Assembly (NCBI GenBank): GCA_013398055.1
Contig: VZRS01001502.1
Location: 1 to 64,000 of the forward strand
Source: Ifrita kowaldi
Lineage: Eukaryota > Chordata > Aves > Passeriformes > Cinclosomatidae
DNA length: 64,000 bases
Direction: 5' to 3'
Each line of letters starts with the position of its first letter. Positions within the stretch are counted from its first letter, which is position 1. Under the pieces are notes generated by a model, which was given only the letters and a program-made list of their open reading frames with translations, searched no databases and was not told the DNA's origin. Positions 52,126 to 61,134 of this stretch are shown here, piece after piece. The translations under genes were made by a program, and so were the position numbers.

Positions 52126-55100
52126 TGATTCACTTATGAACACATTGTTCACTTCAAAGAGAAATCTCGAGCTTAAAGCTTTGCTTTAAGAGCTGTGTTT
52201 ACACTGAACCGTATGCTGTGTCTGAACAGATTGTCACATCCAATATTTAGAAGCTCAAACAGCATATGGAAGAAGTATTGGAGGTATTGATGTTGCCTAA
52301 TGTTTTAACTTTGTTTTTATGTTCAGGAATTTTAATTGGACCCACACAAATGCTCTCCCATCCAGCATCCTGGATTTTCCCGTTTTAATTTCTATAATTA
52401 TTGAGATTTTTTATGACTTGTGTTGCTGGTTTACATTTCACAAACCGAAGCGGTGCAATGCAAAACCTAGTGAACTGATAGAACCAAGAACTAGTAGACT
52501 CTGTCTACAATTACTTTCTGATCTCCAGAAAAAAAAGCTGTGAGTGTCATCTGAGAAATCTGTATAAAAGTCTCTCCCAGTAGAAGCATCTTTATTCAGC
52601 AAACAATATGGTTGCTGCAGCATTTCTATCTCCACATAAAAAACTTACCAGTGTCTATCTAACAGATTTTTTTGTTTAAAGGTACTTTATTACTTCAGCT
52701 GTTTTGTTCTAGAAGCCTTATGAATCTTATATCCTTTGAACAGCCTGCACTTGATGTATTTGCATCAAGAAGAGATGAATGAGGGTCAAAATTCAGTTCA
52801 GGAGGGATGGTTGAAATCTTTCTAGACCTTCCCAACAAACTAATTGTAATGTCTTCAGATCTTGTATATTAGGAAACTAATATAATGTTTAAAAATTCAT
52901 TTATTTCGGAATCTTTAGTTGTTTTACTATCCCTTCAAAGACAGAGCAAGTGAAATTGGGGTAAGGATAGTATCTCTACAAAGTTTTTGGACAATTCATA
53001 GTAGCAGGAAAGAGTTATGATTTCATTAAATGCATTAAACCTCTTTATAAGGATAACTTAAAAATCTCCTTTTTCCTCTTTATGTAACCTTTCTAGTTAT
53101 TTAAAGAGTAGATTCGTTCCTTGTGTTTTGTAAATATTCTTTCAAACATGTATATTGCTTAAGAAAAGCTTTCTTTTGAGAAGCTGTGAAATGCGGTGCT
53201 TTTCAGATAGGCTAAAGTTACCTTTGGCTTGAAACACTATTATGATAAATTTCTGCCTGGAAAGAGATCACTGAAACTCTAAAATGCTGTTGAGACTGAA
53301 GTACAACATAATTCTTGGTTATATGAAATACAGATGAAATCCTAGGTACTCAAAAAAGCAAAATGAAACATATAAAATTTTGTCAGAGGAAGATGTGTTT
53401 TTCATTGGACCAACACAGCTTTTTCAGCAGCAGGATCAGTCTCCTTGACGAGGGAAAAGAGCATAATTCCGAGGGCATTCCAAATGGACTCCAGATGATC
53501 CATTAAGCAACCAAGTCCATTTGCTTTCAGCATTGGGGAGAGAAGCTTCCTGCTGTTCTGTCTTGCCTGATACAGCCTGCTGGCTCCAGGATCAAATCAT
53601 GACATGTATGCCTTTATCTTTTTTAGGAGCACATTTCATCAAGTAGGTATCCTAAGAATAACTGTAAAGCTGTATGTTAAGAAATACAGGAAATCCAGAC
53701 TTCCTGTCAGGTTTGACTCAAAGTTTTAGAAGTTTTCCTTACTCCAGACAGGGGAAATTTCCAAAGGGCTAACTCAGGCATCTAGGATAGATATCACCAA
53801 GATACAGAAAACCACAGCTCTAGTCTTCTTGAAATTGTTTCTCAGTTTTTCTGTGTGTCCAGGAGCTTTTTCTCCACTTTTGAAGCTCTGAATAAGAAAC
53901 TGGCAGTTGGAAGGCTCACATTTCATACAAAAATTATGGAGGTAACATAAGGTTACCATAATGAGATTTTGTTCAGAAATATGTTTATTCTTTCTCTTCT
54001 GAGCTTCCAGGTTAAGAGGCATGGCAAAATGGAAAACATGACACAGAAAGCTGAAAAGAAAACAACAAGAATATAACCCGTCCTGCATTTAAACATAATG
54101 TGTGAGGCTTTTTCTGGTTACCAAGGTTAGGTTCAGGAAAAAGAAGCCTCTGTCCTCTGGTACATCTTATTCCTGTAAAATTTAGAGTGCTCACTTCACA
54201 GGAGCTGCATTTGCTGAACATCTTTCAGGAACTGAGTCCTTAAGTTCACTGACAGCAGAAGAAAGAGATGATTTTAAGGCAAACCATTTGTAAATCTGTA
54301 TTGAAGAGCTCTTTATCAGTAATAGTGGTCTGGTATGCTGGAAAGGCCACAGGGCAAAGCTGCATCACTTCAGAACTCTTATCTTCTGTTTTTCTGGGGC
54401 ACTAAAGACATGAATAAAAGTACTGCAAGGAAAGAGGAATTGCTTTGTAATTAAACGACAGACCTTATTCAAGAATATAGAAAACAGTCATCCTTTCTTT
54501 CAATGTCTCCTCTGGAGTGTGTTTAACAGAGCTGGTCTGTAAGAAATTCCTTAAGGGAAAGTCTTTGCAGCACATGTTCCCAGGAGAGGAAGAGGGACTG
54601 TGGAAATATTCAAATACTTCTGAAATTATTTAGGGTCTGTATATCCTCTCTTTAAAGGCACAAAGCTCAAATTGCTATGTCCTTTCTTGTTTCCATGCTA
54701 AACTTAATTTTAAGTTTTCTGGGCAGACAGTAAAACCTTGAGTACTATTAAGCACATGTGAGAACATCTAAGGTCTGCATTATTATTTTTAAGGAAAGGA
54801 CAATATGAGACTTTGCTAAAATGTAGGAAGTCATAAACTAAATTACAATGAAAACAAAGAGCTTCTAGTTAATAGAAGTAGATTATAAATCTCCTATAAA
54901 ACCAAAATTTCTGTTTATTTTTCTTGTGGTGGGACATGACACCGATAACAAATGACTTAGCATGTAACACATTTAACTTGTCTTGAAAATGTTACAATCA
55001 CAGGACAAAAAACCCAGAAATGTCATAGTTTATCATTTTGGGAATAAAAAAGATATTGCTTCAAAAGATCTCACAGCATTAAATTTTCTTAAATTAGCTG

Positions 55101-55484
55101 TGATGGTTGTATAAAAGATGTGAATTTTACATGTAAATTTAACCTCAGAGAGGACTTGCAATATGCTGTAAAGCCACAAAACTTCAGGTAAATGGTCTGA
55201 AATTCTGGCTTTCTGGACTGGAAATTTCTAGCATGGTTAGGTTTCTTCCATTTTCTCCACATACTCATGCAAAGTAAACATCCCAGAGTGGCCTGCAATT
55301 AACACCTGCTGTGCTCTCTCAAATTTCATAAACTGAACAGAGTCGAGCCAAGACAGTTCTTGGAAGATGTAGGTGCTTTCTTATATATGGCTCATGAGGA
55401 AGTAAGCAGTTCCATTTGAATGCTCTCCTGTATTTTCTTTCCATGTGTATGAACAGGGGTGTTGTGTCTAATCTTCTCTAAATG
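52126..55484. other. AT-rich non-coding DNA
   Basis: No gene seen. A GC-richer stretch at about 53390-53620 is unassigned. The open frames at 53774-54221 (minus) have no motif. Confidence 0.5.
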
Positions 55485-55528
55485 CATTAAACAAAAATAA
55501 AGGCTATTTGCCTTTAAAAAAAAAAAAA
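55485..55528 (+). other. AATAAA followed by a 13-base A run (retrocopy-like 3' end)
   Basis: AATAAA at 55496-55501 is followed 14 bases later by thirteen A (55516-55528). This is the spacing expected for the tail of a reverse-transcribed mRNA, or for a real poly(A) site next to a genomic A run. I could not recognise the upstream sequence and found no clear target duplication. Confidence 0.3.
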
Positions 55529-57781
55529 GATAGAGAAAAGAAAAATATATTTACTTAATTTTCAACTGTAGAAAATGATGAAAGATTACCTGAAACTACA
55601 AGCAAAGGGTTTGCAAAACAATGTTGTTTGGGACATCATGTAGTTCAGGGACTCCAAGAAAAGAATGAAATAGCCATTCTATAAACTTGCAGCTATTAAT
55701 ATTTTATCATGTGAAGATGACTTTATAACAGAAATCATTTGCCATCAGAAATGCTGTCCCAAAAGCCACTGGGAATCCTTGGTAGAAACCGCAAATTGTG
55801 AGAAGATTGGTTTTATGAATCTGGGTTATTTTTGCATGGTTGTGTTTCTTGGTATCTCACAAGTTGAACTTAGAGTTACTTGGAAGATATTTTGTTTTTC
55901 CAAGAAACTCGATTAGAGACTGAGCCAAAGATATCTTGGTCTAATTGCAGAAATTCTTTGCACCTGGTGTTTTCTTCTATTACACTGTATCAGACTTAAA
56001 GCATTTACTTGAAGGAAATTTGCTAGAAAGGATGATTGCTCCTAAGTAAACTATCTGTTTGGTATGAATTAACAATTCTTGCCCATATAGTAAAACCATT
56101 TGAATTAAAGTAATCAAAGAAAAATAGTTTTTCCTTCATAGTTTGTTCTTATACCCAGAGACTGATAATTTCCCATCCACCTGGGCTTTCAAATAATATG
56201 GGCAATTTTTGTGATTTAAAGCAGAATGCAACCAGGAAAATATCAAGATTTTAAAGCAAATTTTACCATGAGAAAATTCTGTCACTGAAATATAACAATA
56301 CACAATTCTTTTTATTGGTGCATTAATTGTATTATGTAGATAATCAAAGAAACAAAACATTTTAAAGCAATGCAATTATAATTGAGATACTGCAAGAGTA
56401 GAAATACATCCAGTTTGGAAAACTAAGAGCTCTTTTAATTCTGCAAAGAAATGCTTCCATCATTTTGCAGAAAATAAACTGTGTAATACTGTTTCTAAGG
56501 TCAACTTCCAAATCCTGGAACAAAATTTAACACTGCTCAGCAATTGGGTGAGCAACATAAACCCATCTGTAGGTGAAGATTGTACATTAGCTGAGAATCT
56601 AAAGATTAATGTTGTGAGCTTGTATCTTTTAACATTACTGAGCATCCGACTGAGTGCATACATGTGCAGATAAAACTAATCTCTTCCCAGTCAGCTGCAT
56701 TAACATAGTGCTATACTTTCTGTACTTTATCTTTTATTTCAGGGCTCAGTAGTAGGGATTTTGATTAACTCTTGGTTTTGTGATAACAGAGCTATAAAGT
56801 TTTTATCCAAGCCTGGTTTATATCCAAACAGCTTAGGGAGTTGGAGGTCTCATCTAACCACAGTTGTACAGAAATACACCAAATTATATTGGTTACTTAA
56901 GAATTTTGTTGTTTATATTGCTAGATTTATACTCAGAAATTTTGGAAAGCTGTGGGAAAAAAAGCAAAATAACAGACAAGATACCAATAATGCATCTATT
57001 GCAGTGCAGCATTGCACAGGCAAAAACCTGCTTTTGCAGGTATAGATCTATATGACAAGTAATTTTATAATTTATGAAATGAAATGCAATTTGCTTGAAA
57101 TATTAAATCACAGAAGATGATGTGTAAAGGTCTTCAAAACTTACAAAAAAAAGTAAGCTTTCTTCCTATTTGTCTGTGTGTGGGAAAGTAATAGTATTCC
57201 TAGCAATGTTCTAATCCAAATGTTAAAAATTATTGAAAATTTTAAAATACATTTGTTTGGTGCTATTTCTCTCTTCTGTAATAGAAAATTCTGGAAGGAT
57301 TCAGGGAAATCTGTTTTTAGACATTTTCATTTCAGCATTACAAGTAGAGTAAGATGACTACCAGGTTTGAAATCTAGGGTGACAAAATCATCAAGTAATA
57401 TAAAACAACAGGAATTTTAAGAACAAGTGGTAGTTAATAAAAAAGAAACATGAAGAAAACAAAACGTAGAAGGAATGCGTGGTTTCCAAGAAAGCAACAA
57501 CAAAAGGAAAAGCTTTCTCTTATTTCTTCTTTTCAAAAATTACTTATAATAAAAAAAAAACCCATTGACACAGTTCTAAAAATTAAATTGTCTTAGTAAT
57601 AACATTTAGTAAGGCTGCAGTGGTCAAATTTTGCTTCTTTATTGATATATCCTGTAGATATATTCAGCCTTTTGCCTAGCAAAATAAGACCAGGCTTCCC
57701 TAAGGTATCATAACAGTAGAAGATGTTTCTGGATATACCAGACACAGACAGACAAGATTTAGTTTTACAGAGACAGATACA
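55529..57781. other. AT-rich non-coding DNA
   Basis: No gene or repeat family recognised. Confidence 0.6.
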
Positions 57782-57823
57782 TTATGATGTTTGAAAACTG
57801 AATGGAGTTTTCAAACATCATAA
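57782..57823. repeat. Perfect 18-bp inverted repeat (hairpin, 6-base loop)
   Basis: The arm 57782-57799 (TTATGATGTTTGAAAACT) is exactly reverse-complementary to 57806-57823, with the six-base loop GAATGG between. Pairing stops at once on the outside. The stem is too short for a typical animal microRNA precursor. It could be a transcript stem-loop, a template-switch (fold-back) mutation, or a cruciform-prone site. Confidence 0.9.
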
Positions 57824-58380
57824 ATGCTAAGGAGGGTCCCAAACACCAGCTAGCTTATTACGTGGAATGCTGCTACTACTGTAGCTCCACTTTTCTGGTA
57901 AGGAAAAATAAACTTAGAAACAACATTGAGACTTAAAACAAACATAGTAGTAGTAATTTCAGGTCACTAAGAGTTATGAAAACACAACAGTTTTGGACAG
58001 AACAATAATGAAAAAGAAGCTTGGACAAAAGTTCTCTGACCTCTGGCTGACATAACAGGTAATTTTACACAGAGAAACTGAAACCTTGGTAAGGGTGTTT
58101 TCAAGATTCAGTCATAAGGTCTTACTTATGTATGGAGATAATAATTTTATCTGACCAAGCAGGTCCTTCAGGATCAGCAATAGAGTAATACTGGTTGCAG
58201 CAACTGAAGTGGTGCGTTTTACAACAGGGCAGCTGAGAATCATACGGAAAGATCTAAAATAAAAAACCTTTTGGCATTCAGGTCCGGACATTTAGACAAT
58301 TGTTTTAGATTCTGCTTCTAATTTACTTATTTGAAATTATTATAACTCAAAAAATAAATCTGAGGACAGAAAGCAAGAAC
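57824..58380. other. AT-rich non-coding DNA
   Basis: No gene seen. Confidence 0.6.
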
Positions 58381-59068
58381 TAAGAGATCACTGAGACGGG
58401 ACCAATGTTATTTAATATCTTCATTAATGACATAGGCAAAGGAATTGAGTGCAACCTCAGGCAATTTGCAAATGACACCAAGCTGACTGCTGCAGTTGAC
58501 ATGCCTGAGGTTTGGAATGCCATCCAGAGCGACCTGGAGAAGCTTGAGAAGCCGGCCCATGGGAATCTCATGCAATTTAACAAGACCTGGTTTAAGGTGC
58601 TGGACCTGGGTCAGGGCAACCCTCGGTATAAATCCAAGTTGGGGGATGAACAGATGGAGAGCAGCCCTGCCCAGAAGGACTTGGGGGTGCTGGTGGGTGA
58701 GAGGCTGGACATGACCCAACCATGTGCACTCACAGCCCAGAGAGCCAAATGTGTCCTGGGCTGCATCCAAAGCAGTGTGGGCAGCAGGGCCAGGGAGGGG
58801 ATTCTGTCCCTCTGCTCCTGTGAGACCCCCCCTGCATCCAGCTCTGGGGTACCCAGCACAGGAAGGATATTGACTTGTTGGAGAGAGTCCAGAGGTGGAC
58901 ACCAAGATGATGAGAGGGATGGAGCACCTCTCCTACAAGGAGAGACTGAGAGAATTTGGTTTATTCAACCTGGAAAAAGAGGAAGCTCTGGGCTGAGGCT
59001 ATTTATGAGACTATGTAGTGACAGGACAAGGGAGAACAGCTTTAAACTGAAAGCACCAAAACAGAAGT
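58381..59068 (+). mobile_element. CR1 LINE fragment carrying part of the ORF2 reverse transcriptase
   Basis: A 221-codon frame (58405-59070) starts with MLFNIFINDIGKGIEC and passes QFANDTKL, LEKLEKPAHGNLMQFNK, LGQGNPRY, SSPAQKDLGVLVGERLDM and ILGCIQ-like blocks. This is the CR1 ORF2 segment from the reverse transcriptase active site onward. In CR1 the motif is FADD. Here codon 58471-58473 gives Asn in place of the first catalytic Asp. After about 58825 the CR1 reading moves to another frame: the segment for 'RGMEHLSYKERLREFGLFNLEK' is at 58911-58977. Part of ORF2 between about 58999 and 59003 is deleted. The copy stops near 59068 and has no CR1 3' tail, which is unusual for this normally 3'-anchored element. 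It is a dead remnant. Confidence 0.93.
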
Positions 59069-59783
59069 AAGATGCTGAAAACTGAAAGCTGGGTGGTATC
59101 AGGTGGAAGAGATCCATCAAATGAGTTTTAATTCTGACTGAAAAATACAGTCTGCAAAGTAACACTCTAATTGTCTTCTTGATTAAGAGCTGTTGTCAAG
59201 TACAAAACTAAGTTTTTGGTTAAAAAAGGAAGCAGTTAAAAGGACTCTGGAGTTGAAAGATAGTGATTCAGAAATACTGTTTGAATAAGAGCAAAAGAAA
59301 TTGATCTTGTTTTGCTAAAAATTTTGCGAGTGTATCATGATTTTTTACTTCACTTCTATTCAGCCTCATTATCCAAGTTCAATTCTTTGCATATATTTTC
59401 AGTCTCAGTTTCTTTGCAAAGAACCTACATTGTCAAAATCTCAGAGTAAGGTGTGATGAAATCCAACAGAGGAAGAAATTAGGAGATGGTTGAGGAACAC
59501 AAAATGGGAGATGTCAAGACCACAGGGGGTTGGTTCCTGGGTGACTCATCCTATACAAGAGGATCAGTTAAAATGGATTTTAATCTAACCATATTAATCA
59601 TAAGAGCTCACATTTTAAGAGCTCCAAACCCATGAGCACTCTGTGATGTATCAACAGTTTCTAAAAGTATTGTATCAACAACTTCTAAAAGGATTTGTCA
59701 GTCTTCTTTTGGACATGTTTTAATGGGGAGTTGTTTCTGTCATGCAGACAGATGTTTACTTAATCTAAAGAATATCCTCTACT
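59069..59783. other. Non-coding DNA between CR1 and provirus
   Basis: No gene seen. A 24-base near-tandem duplication lies at 59647-59694. Confidence 0.55.
59647..59694. repeat. 24-bp direct tandem duplication
   Basis: TGTATCAACAGTTTCTAAAA and the next three bases are repeated immediately with three substitutions in 24 positions. A small local duplication. Confidence 0.8.
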
Positions 59784-59789
59784 GACATG

Positions 59790-60053
59790 TGTAGCAATAT
59801 GTATTTAAACCCTGCAAGTGTGCACTAGCCAAACTTTCACTCAGGACCAGGATTCTACACCTGAATCCAGTTAGGACTACCTCAACCTAAAGTGCTCGCT
59901 AACTTCCTACAAACAGCTGTAGCTGCAGGGTGGGCACAAGCCTTATAAATCTAGCCCTGGGAGGAGCCAAGAGGAGGTGGTTGCTCCGTGTTGTTGGAGC
60001 TCTGCTCTGAGAAATCGTAATTCAAGACTCAGAAGACTGCAAGCTCTGGCACA
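59790..60053 (+). repeat. 5' LTR of the class II provirus (264 bp)
   Basis: Bounded by TG and CA. A TATAAA box lies at 59944-59949. The R-U5 part shares GGAGCTCTGCTCTGAGAAAT, GTAATTCAAGA and TCAGAAGACTGC with the partial 3' LTR beyond the gap. I see no clear AATAAA. Confidence 0.82.
59944..59949 (+). promoter_or_regulatory. TATA box of the class II LTR
   Basis: CCTTATAAATC lies about 110 bases before the LTR end, the expected place for the promoter of a short U3/R/U5 LTR. Confidence 0.6.
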
Positions 60054-60055
60054 AG

Positions 60056-60073
60056 TGGTGACCCCAACGTGAT
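60056..60073 (+). promoter_or_regulatory. tRNA-Trp-type primer binding site
   Basis: TGGTGACCCCAACGTGAT follows the LTR end (CACA) after two bases. It differs at one position from the tRNA-Trp primer binding site known from avian alpharetroviruses (TGGTGACCCCGACGTGAT). This fixes the plus orientation of the provirus and its class. Confidence 0.88.
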
Positions 60074-60262
60074 ACCACCATGCAGCGTGACAACCGCTGT
60101 GGCAAAATTCCCATGGTCCAACATACCTAAAGAGGTGAGGGCTGCCGCGGCGGGAGGGAGTCGCAAGACAGCTCCCTCGGAGCTCGGGGGGCTGAGAAGA
60201 GGCTCCCAGAAAAAAAGCTCCCGAATATCACCAGAAGAGGTGGAGACCAGGGGCTGGAGGGA
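60074..60262 (+). other. Proviral untranslated leader before the gap
   Basis: GC-rich sequence directly after the primer binding site. AAAGAGGTGAGGG at about 60129-60141 looks like a splice donor, as expected for a retroviral leader. The open frames across it continue into the N run and carry no gag motif, so I make no protein call. Confidence 0.5.
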
Positions 60263-60441
60263 NNNNNNNNNNNNNNNNNNNNNNNNNNNNNNNNNNNNNN
60301 NNNNNNNNNNNNNNNNNNNNNNNNNNNNNNNNNNNNNNNNNNNNNNNNNNNNNNNNNNNNNNNNNNNNNNNNNNNNNNNNNNNNNNNNNNNNNNNNNNNN
60401 NNNNNNNNNNNNNNNNNNNNNNNNNNNNNNNNNNNNNNNNN
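60263..60441. other. Assembly gap of 179 N
   Basis: The gap falls inside a provirus between its two LTRs, the usual place for short-read assemblies to break. The number of N need not reflect the true distance. Confidence 0.97.
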
Positions 60442-60529
60442 GTTCCTGGTTGCTGTGTGCTGCGTGTTGCTGGAGCTCTGCTCTGAGAAATTGTAATTCA
60501 AGAATCAGAAGACTGCGAGCTCCGGCACA
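60442..60529 (+). repeat. Partial 3' LTR of the class II provirus
   Basis: It contains the R-U5 part only (GGAGCTCTGCTCTGAGAAAT through CCGGCACA). Its U3 lies in the gap. It differs from the 5' LTR at several positions, for example AATTGTAATTC versus AATCGTAATTC, so the insertion is not brand new, or the gap has joined two related copies. Confidence 0.8.
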
Positions 60530-60535
60530 GATATG

Positions 60536-60641
60536 CTCTGTGAATCAAACTGAAAATTGTTCAGTAAGTGATGACCCTGATCCTTACTTCCTTTCAGCTG
60601 TTGTGTTACCAAAAGTCTGTAAAATTAAAAAAACTCCTTAA
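60536..60641. other. Spacer between two LTR elements
   Basis: About 106 bases of ordinary AT-rich sequence. It shows that the provirus and the next LTR are separate insertions. Confidence 0.6.
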
Positions 60642-60671
60642 CATAAATGTAGCAGTAAGAAGCAGGCATTC

Positions 60672-60677
60672 TTTATT
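60672..60677 (-). terminator. AATAAA poly(A) signal of the minus-strand LTR
   Basis: TTTATT on the plus strand. On the minus strand AATAAA lies about 25 bases before the LTR end and about 55 bases after the TATA box. Confidence 0.6.
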
Positions 60678-60732
60678 CGGCTGGATGCACAGGGAAATAG
60701 TTCCTCCCAAATCTGTGCATGCTGAGTTTCTG

Positions 60733-60740
60733 CTTATATA
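60733..60740 (-). promoter_or_regulatory. TATA box of the minus-strand LTR
   Basis: CTTATATA on the plus strand reads TATATAAG on the minus strand, at the U3/R position of the LTR. Confidence 0.55.
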
Positions 60741-61134
60741 CTCTATTCTACATACATATTCATTGATTGCCCTGGACCAAATATAGATGCAATAATCATT
60801 TCCCCAAAACCATTAACATATTTCCCCTCCCCTTTACACATGCGTTCTTCTGTCCTGGGGGTCTCTGGTGGTCCCTAGTGGTTGTAGACCCCAATGTTAC
60901 AGCTGACAGTCGAGTTGTCAGGCCACTGGGGCTGGTAAACTTCCAGTTCTCCTTCTTACACAGTGGGCATTGTGCAGTTCCATAGGCCAGTGGTCTTGGT
61001 GAAACAAACATTGTGTTTGCTCACCAGGTGTAGACAACATCTGGTAACAGTTGGAAAGAAACCTCACAGTGCAAATGCTTCAAATGATCTTTTGCACATT
61101 CCCACCCATCTGTCACTGCTGAGTGACACATTAA

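Larger units (their letters stand above)
59784..60535 (+). mobile_element. Class II (ERVK/alpharetrovirus-like) provirus interrupted by an assembly gap
   Basis: The element body is 59790-60529. The flanks GACATG (59784-59789) and GATATG (60530-60535) agree at 5 of 6 bases, a 6-bp target duplication as used by class II and alpharetroviral elements. The 5' LTR (59790-60053) starts TGTAGCAATATG and ends CTGGCACA. After it come two bases, a tRNA-Trp-type primer binding site and a GC-rich leader to 60262. Then 179 N replace the interior. After the gap the R-U5 end of a second LTR returns (about 60450-60529, ending CCGGCACA), nearly the same as the 5' copy. The true interior, possibly with gag, pol and env remains, is unassembled, so the real length is unknown. 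No retroviral protein is readable in the window. Confidence 0.85.
60642..61134 (-). mobile_element. Solo class II (ERVK-type) LTR, minus strand
   Basis: The LTR body is 60648-61128. On the plus strand it starts TGTAGCAGTAAGAAGC and ends GAGTGACA. The minus-strand order is right for an LTR: a TATATAAG box at 60733-60740 and then AATAAA at 60672-60677, leaving about 55 bases for R before U5. The flanks CATAAA (60642-60647) and CATTAA (61129-61134) agree at 5 of 6 bases. The poly(A) end and the GTGCATGC-type U5 resemble avian ERVK LTRs. No internal sequence adjoins it. The right border depends on the target-duplication match and is less certain than the left. Confidence 0.75.

Noticed and set aside
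58408..58905. 165-codon minus-strand open frame
   Set aside because: It is the antisense shadow of the CR1 ORF2 fragment.
60069..60641. Open frame running through the N gap
   Set aside because: About a third of it is undetermined sequence, and the flanks are proviral leader and LTR with no gag similarity visible.
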